Shown piece by piece: positions 50,707-59,194 of a stretch of DNA of 64,000 nucleotides. The position numbers were made by a program, and so were the translations under genes. The notes under the pieces are model-generated. The model searched no databases. It was not told where the DNA came from and saw nothing but the letters and a program-made list of their open reading frames with translations. The stretch lies in NCBI GenBank assembly GCA_028681335.1, contig JAQUIT010000002.1, forward strand, positions 124,001-188,000. Reading direction: 5' to 3'. Numbering within the stretch: the first letter of the stretch is position 1; the number at the start of each line of letters is the position of its first letter. The DNA is from Desulfuromonadaceae bacterium. Lineage in GTDB: Bacteria > Desulfobacterota > Desulfuromonadia > Geobacterales > Pseudopelobacteraceae.

Positions 50707-50928
50707 ATGAAGAATGTGAATAGCTTTCACGCACCATTGAATGATGGTGATACGGATAAGCAGACTGTTGGCTGTAGGCATACTAACCCTGATATTTGCG
50801 CTAAGAATGCAATGCCGAACGTATGTGCTTTTGTCAGAAGTGATGGAGTCTGCATGGCACCTCCAGCTTCATGGAAGAAGCAGTACTTTAAGTTGGGAGA
50901 GCAGTCTAGTAATCCAATGGTGGTGTAA
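50707..50928 (+). CDS. Small Cys-containing ORF between hsdS and hsdR
   Basis: 73 aa, four cysteines (GCRHTNPDICAKNAMPNVCA, then DGVCMAPP) that might bind a metal. It begins 11 bp after hsdS and its stop touches the hsdR start, so it is translated within the R-M operon. No family recognised. Could modulate assembly of HsdR, or be unrelated cargo. Confidence 0.6.
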   Translation: MKNVNSFHAPLNDGDTDKQTVGCRHTNPDICAKNAMPNVCAFVRSDGVCMAPPASWKKQYFKLGEQSSNPMVV

Positions 50929-53900
50929 ATGTCTGAATACAAATTTGTCGAAAAGCCATTCCTTGACCAGCTAAGCGCACTCGGCTGGATAATCATTGAC
51001 CAAGGTGAAGGTATCCCTGGTGATCCTGCTATCAGTCTGCGTACTGACTTCCGTGAGGTAACTCTCAAAGAGATCTTCAAGGATAGCGTGCGTGCAATCA
51101 ACACCCTTGACGATGGTAGCGAGTGGTTGACCAACAAACAACTTGATGAGCTACATGAAGAGCTGACCAGTCATGCAGGTAAGGGACTGCTGGAAGCGAA
51201 TAAAGATGTCCTGAGCCTTCTATATAAAGCACAAGTTGATGCTAATGAGGTGACTGGTGAAGAGTATCCGGTTGTCAACATCATCGACTTCACCAATCCT
51301 GAAGCGAATACCTTTCACGCGATCAACCAGTTCCGCATAGATACACCAGGCAAAGTTAAGGATCACATCCGTCCTGATGTTGTCCTCTTCGTCAATGGCT
51401 TACCGCTAGTAGTTGTCGAGTGCAAAGACAAGAACATCTACACATCCAATCCTATCTATGAAGCCATTACTCAGCTCAGACGCTACAGCGATCAACGTGA
51501 AGAGACCATAGAGGCAGGACTCAGAGAAGGTGAGGAACGGCTCTTTCACTGTAACCAAATGATGATTGCCACCACAGGAGATGAAGCCAAGTTTGGCACC
51601 ATCACCTCAACCAGCGATTACTTCTACGGCTGGAAGACCATCTACCCTACTAAGTATCAGGACTACATAAAGCCCTTAGGAGTTGAGCGTCCGCAAGAGA
51701 TCTTGATTCAAGGGATGCTCCCCAAAGATACACTCCTTGATATAGTCCGTAACTTCATGCTTTACATGGATGCCGGTGACAAGCAGATCAAGGTTACCTG
51801 TCGCTATCAGCAATACAGAGCTGTCCTTAAGACGATGGAGAAGCTGCGTACTGGTAATACCCCTATAGAGCGTTCAGGTGTCATCTGGCACACGCAGGGG
51901 AGTGGCAAGTCTCTTACCATGGTCTTTCTGGTGCGTAAGATGCGACAGAGCCATGATCTGAAAGAGTACAAGATCCTGATGGTCAATGACCGTGTGGACC
52001 TTGAAGATCAACTGACCAAGACCGCAGCTCTCACAGGTGAAAAGCCCTATGTGATCAGTAACTCGAATCAGCTTAAGAAAGATCTGGCTAACGATTCATC
52101 AAACCTCAATATGGTCATGGTACATAAGTTCAAAGAGGCTGAGACGATGTTGCCTGACTATGTGGCGGAAGCTCTTGGTGGTTATGGAGATAAGCAGATA
52201 CCGAAGAAGGAGCTCTTCGGAGTAGTCAATAAGTCTGAGAAGGTGCTGTTACTCATTGACGAAGCTCACAGAACCCAGTCAAGTGATCTAGGGGATAACC
52301 TCTTTGATGCCTTCCCTAATGCTGCACGTATCGCCTTTACAGGTACTCCTCTGATTACGGATCGTCACAAGAAGAAAACCTGGGAACGCTTTGGTGGGTA
52401 CATCGACAAGTACAAGCTACAGGATGCTGTTGATGATGGAGCTACTATCCAGATTCTCTATGAGGGGAAGACTGCTGATACAGCAATCAATGAAAAGCAC
52501 CAGTTTGACACCAAGTTTGAAGACCTCTTTCAGAATCTAAGTGACGAGCAGATCCTCAAGATCAAGAAGAAGTACGGCTGCACTGGTGACATTCTTGATG
52601 CTCCCAAACGGATTGAAGCCATTGCTAACGATATGGTGCAACACTATGTCGAGCAGATCCTCCCCAATGGATTTAAGGCACAGGTTGTCTGTAACTCCAA
52701 GATTGCCGCCATCTACTATCAAACCTATATCGACCAGGCTATTAAGGATCGTCTCACAAGGGAGCAAGGGAAAGAGCATCCTGATAGTGAGCTGATCAAG
52801 CAGCTTCAGTTCATCAAGACTGCGGTTGTTCTATCATCAGATAATGTCAACGAAGATGCACGAGTCACAAAGGCACGTAAACTCTCCAAGGAGATGAATG
52901 CCATTGATAACTTCAAGAAGAAGTTCGACTATGAAAAGCCTGATACCGGTATTGCCTTTATGATCGTCTGTGACATGCTCCTTACCGGCTTTGATGCTCC
53001 GATAGAGCAGGTCATGTATATCGACAAGAAGGTTAAAGAGCATAACCTCCTGCAAACCATCGCCAGAGTCAACAGGGTTGCCAAGGACAAGAGCAGAGGA
53101 TTCATTGTTGACTACATCGGCCTAGCCAATCATCTCAAGTATGCCCTCTCCATCTATTCAGAAGATGATCAGGCTGACATCCTCGGGCAGCTTAAGAACA
53201 TCAACACCGAAATACCTATCCTCGAAGAACGCTACCGGAGACTCTTGCACCTCTTCACGGATAATGATGTCAGCACCATCGAAGCCTTTGTCACTCAGCA
53301 GATAAAAGACCCTGCACAGGAATACCAGATCTTGGAGCAGGCGGTTGACCTGATGGAGGATATCAAGCTCAGAGCCAACTTTGAGGTCTATCTGAAGAAG
53401 TTCTACCAGAGTATGGATATCATTCTCCCTGCCAGCTCAGCCAATCCCTATAAGGTACCGGCCTATCGCTTTGGGTACATCCTCAACCGAGTCAAAGAAC
53501 GCTACAAAGATGCTTCGATAGATATTGCTGGTGCAGGGGCCAAGGTGCGTAAGCTAATCGGAGAGCATCTTATTAGCCTGGGGATCAATCCGAAGATACC
53601 GCCAGTGGAGCTGATGTCAGACAAGTTCATCAGTGAACTGGAGAAGAACAAGAGCTCCAAAGCCAAAGCCAGTGAAATGGAACACGCCATCCGTAAGCAC
53701 TGCAAGGTTCACTGGGATGAAGATCCTGCACTCTATGGGCAACTTAGCGAGAAGCTGGAGCTACTGATCAAGAAGCATAAAGAGGACTGGGATCAACTCT
53801 CTAGTGTTTTGACCGGGCTGCGTGATGAAGTTAAGGAAGGGCGCATGCAGAGTGATAATGGTCTCAGCATCAAGGAGGCACCCTTCTATGATTTGATTAT

Positions 53901-54165
53901 TCAGATTGCCTTTGGCAAGAAGCCGGTTAATAGTGAACAGGCAGCAATGATCAGGCAGATGGTCACAGAAGCCTTTGCACTGATCAAGGAGCGCATCAGC
54001 ATCATTAACTTTTGGAAGAACGGTTACGAGATCGACCGCATGAAGGGCGAACTCTCCGACCTGTTACTAATGACCAACATCGACGAGATTATCCACGCAG
54101 AAGAGCAGCTGGTAACAGATATCACCTCACTTGCTAAGGCGCGTCACAAGGACATTCTCTCCTGA
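50929..54165 (+). CDS. hsdR: Type I restriction endonuclease subunit
   Basis: ATP-dependent translocase and nuclease. 1078 aa. N-terminal PD-(D/E)XK nuclease: D150 (RPDVVLFVNG) and E164-C-K166 (VVVECKDK). SF2 helicase: Walker A TQGSGKS with K327, DEAH box 444-447 (LLIDEAHRTQ), motif III FTGTPL, motif VI QTIARVNRV. Helical C-terminal domain for binding the methylase. All motifs are intact, so the system is probably active. A metallopeptidase gene starts in its stop codon. Confidence 0.95.
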   Translation: MSEYKFVEKPFLDQLSALGWIIIDQGEGIPGDPAISLRTDFREVTLKEIFKDSVRAINTLDDGSEWLTNKQLDELHEELTSHAGKGLLEANKDVLSLLYKAQVDANEVTGEEYPVVNIIDFTNPEANTFHAINQFRIDTPGKVKDHIRPDVVLFVNGLPLVVVECKDKNIYTSNPIYEAITQLRRYSDQREETIEAGLREGEERLFHCNQMMIATTGDEAKFGTITSTSDYFYGWKTIYPTKYQDYIKPLGVERPQEILIQGMLPKDTLLDIVRNFMLYMDAGDKQIKVTCRYQQYRAVLKTMEKLRTGNTPIERSGVIWHTQGSGKSLTMVFLVRKMRQSHDLKEYKILMVNDRVDLEDQLTKTAALTGEKPYVISNSNQLKKDLANDSSNLNMVMVHKFKEAETMLPDYVAEALGGYGDKQIPKKELFGVVNKSEKVLLLIDEAHRTQSSDLGDNLFDAFPNAARIAFTGTPLITDRHKKKTWERFGGYIDKYKLQDAVDDGATIQILYEGKTADTAINEKHQFDTKFEDLFQNLSDEQILKIKKKYGCTGDILDAPKRIEAIANDMVQHYVEQILPNGFKAQVVCNSKIAAIYYQTYIDQAIKDRLTREQGKEHPDSELIKQLQFIKTAVVLSSDNVNEDARVTKARKLSKEMNAIDNFKKKFDYEKPDTGIAFMIVCDMLLTGFDAPIEQVMYIDKKVKEHNLLQTIARVNRVAKDKSRGFIVDYIGLANHLKYALSIYSEDDQADILGQLKNINTEIPILEERYRRLLHLFTDNDVSTIEAFVTQQIKDPAQEYQILEQAVDLMEDIKLRANFEVYLKKFYQSMDIILPASSANPYKVPAYRFGYILNRVKERYKDASIDIAGAGAKVRKLIGEHLISLGINPKIPPVELMSDKFISELEKNKSSKAKASEMEHAIRKHCKVHWDEDPALYGQLSEKLELLIKKHKEDWDQLSSVLTGLRDEVKEGRMQSDNGLSIKEAPFYDLIIQIAFGKKPVNSEQAAMIRQMVTEAFALIKERISIINFWKNGYEIDRMKGELSDLLLMTNIDEIIHAEEQLVTDITSLAKARHKDILS

Positions 54166-54848
54166 TGCCAACCTATAAGGACATCACCTACGCCCTTGCC
54201 ACCAGTAACCGCAAGACCCTTAGTATCTACATAGAGCGTGATGGTCAGATTTCTGTGCTCGCACCACAGGACTTTACGCATGGAAAGATTGAAGAGGTAC
54301 TGGAACAGAAGAGAGGCTGGATCTATAAATCTCTTGCTGAGTGGGAAGACCTGAACTCCACCAGAGTTAAGCGGGAGTATGTCAACGGTGAAGGGTTTCT
54401 CTATCTGGGACGGACATATAGACTGCAAATTGTTGAACAGCAGGACAAACCTCTTATCCTGAAGAACGGTTACTTCAGCTTACTCAGACAAGCTCTCCCC
54501 AAGGCAGAGGATGTATTTAAAGACTTCTACCGTCAGAAAGGAAACAAGAAGCTAAGAGAGCGTGTTTCACTCTATGAGAACAAGCTTGGAGTCAAAGCGC
54601 ACGATGTAAGGTTACAAGAGCTAAAGAACCGCTGGGCATCATGTTCCGAGAAGAAGAATCTCAACTTTCACTGGAAATGTATGATGGCACCACTCACTGT
54701 ACTGGATTATGTCGTCGTGCATGAACTGGTTCACCTGCTGCACAAGAACCATACAACCGCATTCTGGAATGAAGTAGACAAGCTGATACCTGACTACCAG
54801 GAGCGTAAGCAGTGGCTTAAGGTTAATGGTGCGGGGATGGGACTTTAG
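54165..54848 (+). CDS. YgjP/DUF45-type zinc metallopeptidase
   Basis: 227 aa of the M48-like DUF45 (YgjP) family. Zinc motif H186-E-L-V-H190 followed by LLHKNHTTAFW (third ligand His), and the preceding LQELKNRWASCSEKKNLNFH signature. ATG overlaps the hsdR stop (TGATG), so it is the last gene of the R-M operon. Such peptidases are often found next to type I hsdR; a role in turning over HsdR is inference by analogy with the control of restriction by proteolysis. Confidence 0.85.
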   Translation: MPTYKDITYALATSNRKTLSIYIERDGQISVLAPQDFTHGKIEEVLEQKRGWIYKSLAEWEDLNSTRVKREYVNGEGFLYLGRTYRLQIVEQQDKPLILKNGYFSLLRQALPKAEDVFKDFYRQKGNKKLRERVSLYENKLGVKAHDVRLQELKNRWASCSEKKNLNFHWKCMMAPLTVLDYVVVHELVHLLHKNHTTAFWNEVDKLIPDYQERKQWLKVNGAGMGL

Positions 54849-54875
54849 AGGAGAGTGCTGTCAGGGAAGTAATGA

Positions 54876-55022
54876 GTTTATCATCCAGTAGAGCTACAGG
54901 ACAAGTTTGCAGAACAGTCTAGAGAGGTAGTAAGCAATCAGGAAGTCATAAGTGAAGCTCGACAGAAGCTTGATGATCTCTTTAACTCTCTGATGGATAG
55001 ATGCATGAGTGGGACATTATAA
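54876..55022 (+). pseudogene. C-terminal remnant of a second hsdS
   Basis: Frame open from a TGA at 54873, no start codon. It reads HPVELQDKFAEQSREVVSNQ, then ARQKLDDLFNSLMDRCMSGTL and stop, the standard end of many type I S subunits (P..LQ.KFA...., LF.SLM....G.L). It differs from the end of the intact hsdS upstream, so it comes from another allele or family. Confidence 0.65.
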
Positions 55023-55043
55023 ATTGTACAACTAGGAGCTGCT

Positions 55044-56054
55044 ATGGCAAGGCGTTTACACGTAGAGTTTGCGAACTTCATTTGTAAGTTTGGGAGCGAT
55101 AAATCTCTTCTAGATTATGTTGAAGAAATTATTATTCCTGCATTCAACAGTGGTACAGTGCGTAGGTATGGAAGTACGTCCTTTTTATTTCATCAAATAC
55201 AGCTAGTTGACTTGTCAGACGATGATACGCCTATCATGTGCATAGCTGGGAGATTTGTTAAGCAAACATTATTATCTAGGGAGCAAATATACGATGCTAA
55301 GGCTGGACTCATAAAAGATACTCAAAGCATCGAATCTGCACCATCATCGCTGTTTGCATTAATACTTAATAATCACAAGTTATTGTATATACACGAAACA
55401 GCTCATGCTCCTGATTTAAACTCATTTCGCTCTACAGCGCATCAACTGATTCAAAATGCCCATAAGTCTTTTATAAATAGGAAGTATGATGAATTAAACT
55501 CTAAAGATGATGATAAGCCTAGGGTTACAAAAAAAGCATTGCTCGAAGAAACACCACATCCAAGCGTTGAGATAATACATCTCTCAAGTGAGTCCACATT
55601 AGAGCAATTCATGAAACAATATAAGACACTTACAAGCGTGGAAGCAACTCTAATTGAAACAAATGACGAATTAGACATGGATGGATTATTTAAGGACTTT
55701 AGAACAAGCATGTATGACATAGGTTCTAAAAAAACTTCTATTAAACATCACAACAAAGATGGCCTCTCAAAAGATTCTGCATTGACTCAACTCAATGCTG
55801 CCGCATTGCAAGGAAATACTTTTATCAATCTAGATGGCAAAGACTCAAGCGGTGACACTCTTAAAGGCAACAATGAAAAGTTTAAAATAACTGTACCAAT
55901 AAGCGAAATAAGTAAAGATGTATCTGAAGCTGCCATATCAATGTATGATTCTTTTATTGGATTAATATCAAATGGTATTATTAAAATATCAGATACAAGC
56001 GACAAAGTATCAGACGTAATATTCAGGATAAAGAATAGCATGACTAAAAGATAA
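55044..56054 (+). CDS. Hypothetical soluble protein paired with a 4-TM protein
   Basis: 336 aa, A+T-rich gene. The N-terminal 140 residues form a mixed alpha/beta domain (VEFANFICKFGSDKSLLDYV, LFALILNNHKLLYIHETAHA); then a charged linker, a possible second domain (VEIIHLSSESTLEQFMKQYK) and a Ser/Asp/Lys-rich C-terminal third. No enzyme motif identified. The 4-TM gene follows after 2 bp, so the two are co-translated. The soluble-plus-membrane architecture recalls antiphage pairs such as Kiwa, though I cannot show homology. Confidence 0.5.
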   Translation: MARRLHVEFANFICKFGSDKSLLDYVEEIIIPAFNSGTVRRYGSTSFLFHQIQLVDLSDDDTPIMCIAGRFVKQTLLSREQIYDAKAGLIKDTQSIESAPSSLFALILNNHKLLYIHETAHAPDLNSFRSTAHQLIQNAHKSFINRKYDELNSKDDDKPRVTKKALLEETPHPSVEIIHLSSESTLEQFMKQYKTLTSVEATLIETNDELDMDGLFKDFRTSMYDIGSKKTSIKHHNKDGLSKDSALTQLNAAALQGNTFINLDGKDSSGDTLKGNNEKFKITVPISEISKDVSEAAISMYDSFIGLISNGIIKISDTSDKVSDVIFRIKNSMTKR

Positions 56055-56056
56055 TC

Positions 56057-56710
56057 ATGAGCTACCCAATAGATCCAGCAGAACTTACAAAAGAGAAGTT
56101 TTTATATGATATATATAAGACTACTCATATCTTTGAACGAAGCAAATTTAATTCCATTTCTATAGGACTGGTGTTCCTCTCACTTGTTGCCTATTCTCTC
56201 ATAACAAATGAAGATTATAGTGCTATAGCAAATAAGACAAGAGTGTTGGCTGATCTTGGTATATCACTCATAGCTAACTTACTAGGATTTCTGATAGCTG
56301 GATTTACTATTTTTGCCACTTTTGGTGATAAAGATTTCTTTATGTTTTTAGCAGTTAAGAGACATGCTAAATACGGCATAAGTTATTTAAAATACAGTTT
56401 TTTTACATTTATGAAAGTATTCATAGTGTATTCATTCTTTGGAGCTATATGTATATGCATAAAGTTGTTTTGTGACAAAGGGGGCTTAATAAGCATCCTG
56501 TTTGAATCAGAAATATTAAATGGCTTTCTTACTAAGAAAACTGCGTCGTGTGTATCTTACACGCTTATTGGAACTTACATGTTCTACCTATTCATAGTCA
56601 TGAAATCATTTATATTTAATGTTTACCATGTTGTTATGACTAAGATCAGGTGGGAGTTTGAACGGGCTGACTTAATAAGTGAAGATCAGCAAAGTGAACT
56701 ACCTGAATAA
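56057..56710 (+). CDS. Four-helix membrane protein, partner of 55044
   Basis: 217 aa with about four membrane helices: SISIGLVFLSLVAYSLI, GISLIANLLGFLIAGFTIFA, VFIVYSFFGAICICIKLF and VSYTLIGTYMFYLFIVMKSF. Short cytoplasmic ends. No transporter signature. Starts 2 bp after the preceding gene. A candidate membrane-acting effector of a two-gene module; this is inference from architecture and location beside an R-M system. Confidence 0.5.
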   Translation: MSYPIDPAELTKEKFLYDIYKTTHIFERSKFNSISIGLVFLSLVAYSLITNEDYSAIANKTRVLADLGISLIANLLGFLIAGFTIFATFGDKDFFMFLAVKRHAKYGISYLKYSFFTFMKVFIVYSFFGAICICIKLFCDKGGLISILFESEILNGFLTKKTASCVSYTLIGTYMFYLFIVMKSFIFNVYHVVMTKIRWEFERADLISEDQQSELPE

Positions 56711-56924
56711 TTAGCTATCTACACAACGGCCTACCAACAAAAGTTCTGGCTAAGTTGCATTTTAATATTTATATATTTTGAGACTAGATCCTAGTGTAAA
56801 TCGGTTTTCACTTTTATATATTTGAAAGCTGAAAGTATAGGGGGAAGGCAAAGGACTATGTAAGGGTGTGGGGAGTAGGACCCTGTTTGACTATTTGCAA
56901 CCCCGGCTTCCGATATACAGCACA

Positions 56925-57027
56925 CATAAGCATTACCAATAGAGCGTATTCCTTAACGGGAGATACGCTCTTTTTTTTATTCAGCAGCCGGACTGCAACC
57001 ACCTGACGAGGTGGAATCTAAGCTGAA
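56925..57027 (+). promoter_or_regulatory. Structured leader of the ardC-like gene
   Basis: Contains CATAAGCATTACCAAT (56925-56940; 15/16 identical at 59130-59145), the hairpin above, an outer stem TTCAGC / GCTGAA (56980-56985 / 57022-57027) and an inner perfect CCACCT-GACG-AGGTGG hairpin. A ribosome-binding site follows directly (AGGAG). Confidence 0.45.
56941..56978 (+). terminator. Terminator/leader hairpin before ardC-like gene
   Basis: AGAGCGTAT (56941-56949), 13-nt loop, ATACGCTCT (56963-56971), then eight T. It lies 62 bp before the next start codon, so it may end the 4-TM pair or attenuate the next gene. The rest of the 329-bp gap (56711-57039) is A+T-rich with no ORF. Confidence 0.75.
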
Positions 57028-57039
57028 TAGGAGAATGCT

Positions 57040-57912
57040 ATGTGTAAAACGTATGATGTAATCAATCAGAGGATCATGGAGCTATTGGAGCAAGGGACTA
57101 TCCCCTGGAAGAAGCCCTGGAATGCACAGAGCAATTACCCAAAGAACATTATCAGTGGCAAGAAGTATCAAGGCGTCAATGTGTTCATGCTTGCATGTAG
57201 TGAGTTCAGCAGCCCTTACTGGATGACCTTCAAGCAGTGCCAGGATAAAGGTGGACATGTCATCAAGGGTAGTAAGTCCACACCTGTAATCTTCTGGAAA
57301 TGGCTGGATAGGAAAGATGCACCTACAGAGGGTGACAATAGCAGCAATGGCAAGATACCTATGCTCAGGTTCTATTCAGTATTCAACATAGAGCAGACCG
57401 AAGGCATAACACCTCCGACAGCAGAAGAGACACACAACATATTCGATCCGCTCACCAGAGCTGAAGAGATTATAGCTGCAATGCCTATGAAGCCAGAGAT
57501 CAAGCATGGTGGCGGCAGAGCATACTACTCACCCACCCTTGACTATGTGCAGTTAAGCCACCAGCACACCTTCGATACCATAGAGCATTACTACAATACG
57601 TTATTTCACGAGCTATCACATGCTACAGGCCATTCTAACAGGCTTGGCAGGAAAGGTGTAACAGAGACCAGTTACTTTGGAAGTCATGAGTACAGCAAGG
57701 AAGAGCTTGTTGCAGAGATGGGGGCTGCATTCCTATGTGGTCATGCTGGCATTGAGAATACTACCATTGAGAACAGTGCAGCATATATTCAGGGATGGTT
57801 GAAAGCCTTGAAGAACGACAAGACTCTGTTGGTGCATGCAGCAGCTCAAGCACAAAAGGCCAGCGATTATGTGCTTAATGTTAAGCCTGATGTTGTGGAG
57901 GAAGTGGGTTAG
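57040..57912 (+). CDS. ArdC-type antirestriction protein
   Basis: 290 aa. N-terminal ssDNA-binding DUF1738 domain (IPWKKPWN near residue 22, KKYQGVNVFML, YWMTFKQCQDKGGHVIKGSK) and a C-terminal zinc metalloprotease-like domain with H190-E-L-S-H194 (FHELSHATGH) and EELVAEMGAAFLCG. ArdC proteins of conjugative plasmids protect incoming single-stranded DNA from restriction. Presence on an element that also encodes type I restriction suggests use on entry into new hosts. Name ardC not applied because function is by homology only. Confidence 0.85.
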   Translation: MCKTYDVINQRIMELLEQGTIPWKKPWNAQSNYPKNIISGKKYQGVNVFMLACSEFSSPYWMTFKQCQDKGGHVIKGSKSTPVIFWKWLDRKDAPTEGDNSSNGKIPMLRFYSVFNIEQTEGITPPTAEETHNIFDPLTRAEEIIAAMPMKPEIKHGGGRAYYSPTLDYVQLSHQHTFDTIEHYYNTLFHELSHATGHSNRLGRKGVTETSYFGSHEYSKEELVAEMGAAFLCGHAGIENTTIENSAAYIQGWLKALKNDKTLLVHAAAQAQKASDYVLNVKPDVVEEVG

Positions 57913-58094
57913 TTTTTCCAGTATGCAACAGCCGGTCTGATCGTCATCAGGCCAGCCGCCACAAGTACGATCCAGATGTAAGGCATAACAAACTCATAGA
58001 AGTATGCACCAGCAGCAATCCCATAGAGTAAGCAACACCACTTCAGAATCGCAATATCCCACCAGTTCCACATCTTAGTTATAAGCAGTTTCAA
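57909..58094 (-). CDS. Small two-helix membrane protein
   Basis: 61 aa, minus strand, TTG start 4 bp after the HTH gene's stop. Two membrane helices (ILKWCCLLYGIAAGAYFYEF, IWIVLVAAGLMTIRPAVAYW). An alternative ATG start is at codon 8. It overlaps the end of the ArdC-like gene by 4 bp on the opposite strand. Function unknown. Confidence 0.5.
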   Translation of the reverse strand: MKLLITKMWNWWDIAILKWCCLLYGIAAGAYFYEFVMPYIWIVLVAAGLMTIRPAVAYWKN

Positions 58095-58098
58095 ATGG

Positions 58099-58281
58099 TT
58101 ATACCGAGGGCGTAAGATTTAATTTCAGTTCGATGTCATCACTATTAACCAGAGCAATCACACCATTTTCACCTTCCGTACGTACCAAGCCTTGATCAGC
58201 CCACTGTTGAATCTGGGTAACGGAAACACCGTACTTGGATGATGCTTCATCAATCGTGTACCAGCTTTTTGTCAATGACAT
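58099..58281 (-). CDS. Small HTH (MerR/excisionase-like) DNA-binding protein
   Basis: 60 aa. The track starts at a TTG (58299) that overlaps the AAGGAG site; the ATG at 58281, 7 nt after it, is preferred. WYTIDEASSKYGVSVTQIQQWADQGLV is a MerR-type winged helix as in excisionases (Xis/AlpA). A 24-bp inverted repeat lies just upstream. It may be a recombination directionality factor or a repressor of the divergent leader. First of a two-gene minus-strand unit. Confidence 0.65.
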   Translation of the reverse strand: MSLTKSWYTIDEASSKYGVSVTQIQQWADQGLVRTEGENGVIALVNSDDIELKLNLTPSV

Positions 58282-58295
58282 GGCAGACTCCTTGG

Positions 58296-58319
58296 ACAAT
58301 GTAATCTCAGTTACATTGT
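58296..58319. promoter_or_regulatory. Perfect 9-bp inverted repeat (candidate operator)
   Basis: ACAATGTAA (58296-58304), TCTCAG, TTACATTGT (58311-58319). It lies 15 bp upstream of the small HTH gene (minus strand), a typical place for an autoregulatory operator. Confidence 0.6.
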
Positions 58320-58392
58320 ATCATGTTCAGCCACATACGCATTGATATCATCTTAATTATTCCATCAGCACAGCGTTCACCACTACCGAGAT

Positions 58393-58425
58393 AAGGGGCA
58401 GCGACCGGCAAGGTCATTGTCCCTT
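58393..58425 (+). promoter_or_regulatory. Leader hairpin before 58450
   Basis: AAGGGGCA (58393-58400) pairs with TGTCCCTT (58418-58425, one G-U); inner GACC/GGTC pair. Followed by a short T-run. The GGGAGG ribosome-binding site comes 12 nt later. Confidence 0.5.
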
Positions 58426-58449
58426 TACTCATTTAAGGGAGGCAAGACC

Positions 58450-58797
58450 ATGATCCAGATATCACCAACTATCAGATTGTTCACTTACCAAGGATCTAAT
58501 GAATCCGGACTACAGATAATGTCCTTTATGTTCAGCCACAACTGCAACAACTACCATCTACAGGGAAGGACAACAGACACCATCTACATATTTACAGAAA
58601 GCATCGGAATCTATGTGCTCACAGTCAACAAGGCTATCGGATACATGGGATTGAATAGCTATATGGCACCGGAACCAGACCCGATCAATACCCTGTCCCT
58701 ACACAACCACCAGGAGATTACTGAATGCCTGGACAGCAAGTGGGAGAGCATGAAAGCTGAGACTATCGTTAAGAAGCTGATCCAATACCTCTACTGA
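58450..58797 (+). CDS. Hypothetical protein
   Basis: 115 aa. The track's TTG start (58417) lies in the leader hairpin; ATG 58450 with GGGAGG is preferred. Mixed beta/alpha, soluble (IRLFTYQGSNESGLQIMSFM, TECLDSKWESMKAETIVKKL). No recognised motif. First of three short co-oriented genes; the next starts 13 bp after its stop. Confidence 0.6.
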   Translation: MIQISPTIRLFTYQGSNESGLQIMSFMFSHNCNNYHLQGRTTDTIYIFTESIGIYVLTVNKAIGYMGLNSYMAPEPDPINTLSLHNHQEITECLDSKWESMKAETIVKKLIQYLY

Positions 58798-58809
58798 AGG
58801 AGCAACCAC

Positions 58810-58953
58810 ATGGCCTTATTCAAATGCAACAACTGCAAACTGATCTATGAGGATTACTACCCTCCCGATGATACCTGCATTAAATGTAAGAAAGGCACAG
58901 TTCGGATAGTACCGGAATATTACCTACAGAATGGAGACCATCATGCGAAGTAA
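58810..58953 (+). CDS. Zinc-ribbon miniprotein (47 aa), not in ORF track
   Basis: ATG 58810 with AAGGAG 7 nt upstream. Reads MALFKCNNCKLIYEDYYPPD then TCIKCKKG: a CxxC...CxxC zinc ribbon of rubredoxin-like spacing. It overlaps the next small gene by 11 bp. Too short for the ORF track but start site and motif are clear. Confidence 0.65.
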   Translation: MALFKCNNCKLIYEDYYPPDDTCIKCKKGTVRIVPEYYLQNGDHHAK

Positions 58954-59071
58954 TCACATCAAGGAAATAACACTTGTTTTATGTGAGGAGTGCCTAAACT
59001 TCATTGTTGAGTCGGATAGCCTGGAGCTTAAAGGCGTGTCCTACTGTTCAGAATGTATTATGCGAATATAG
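58943..59071 (+). CDS. Second zinc-ribbon miniprotein (42 aa), not in ORF track
   Basis: ATG 58943, inside the end of the previous gene (11-bp overlap), with GGAG upstream. Contains VLCEECLNFIVESDSLELKG and YCSECIMR, again two CxxC pairs. The two miniproteins look like paralogous or cooperating zinc-ribbon proteins. Function unknown. Confidence 0.6.
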   Translation: MRSNHIKEITLVLCEECLNFIVESDSLELKGVSYCSECIMRI

Positions 59072-59129
59072 CCTCTCTAATTAGTCCGTAAACCCCCTCC
59101 AGCAGCCTATCACTAATAATCCATGCAAC

Positions 59130-59145
59130 CATAAGCATTACTAAT
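59130..59145 (+). repeat. Repeated leader element
   Basis: CATAAGCATTACTAAT, 15/16 identical to 56925-56940. Both lie in leaders shortly before a gene start (59195 and 57040). Confidence 0.45.
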
Positions 59146-59194
59146 CTAAAGAGCTAACAGCGCACTATATCTGCGTCTAAAAGGAGATAACACC

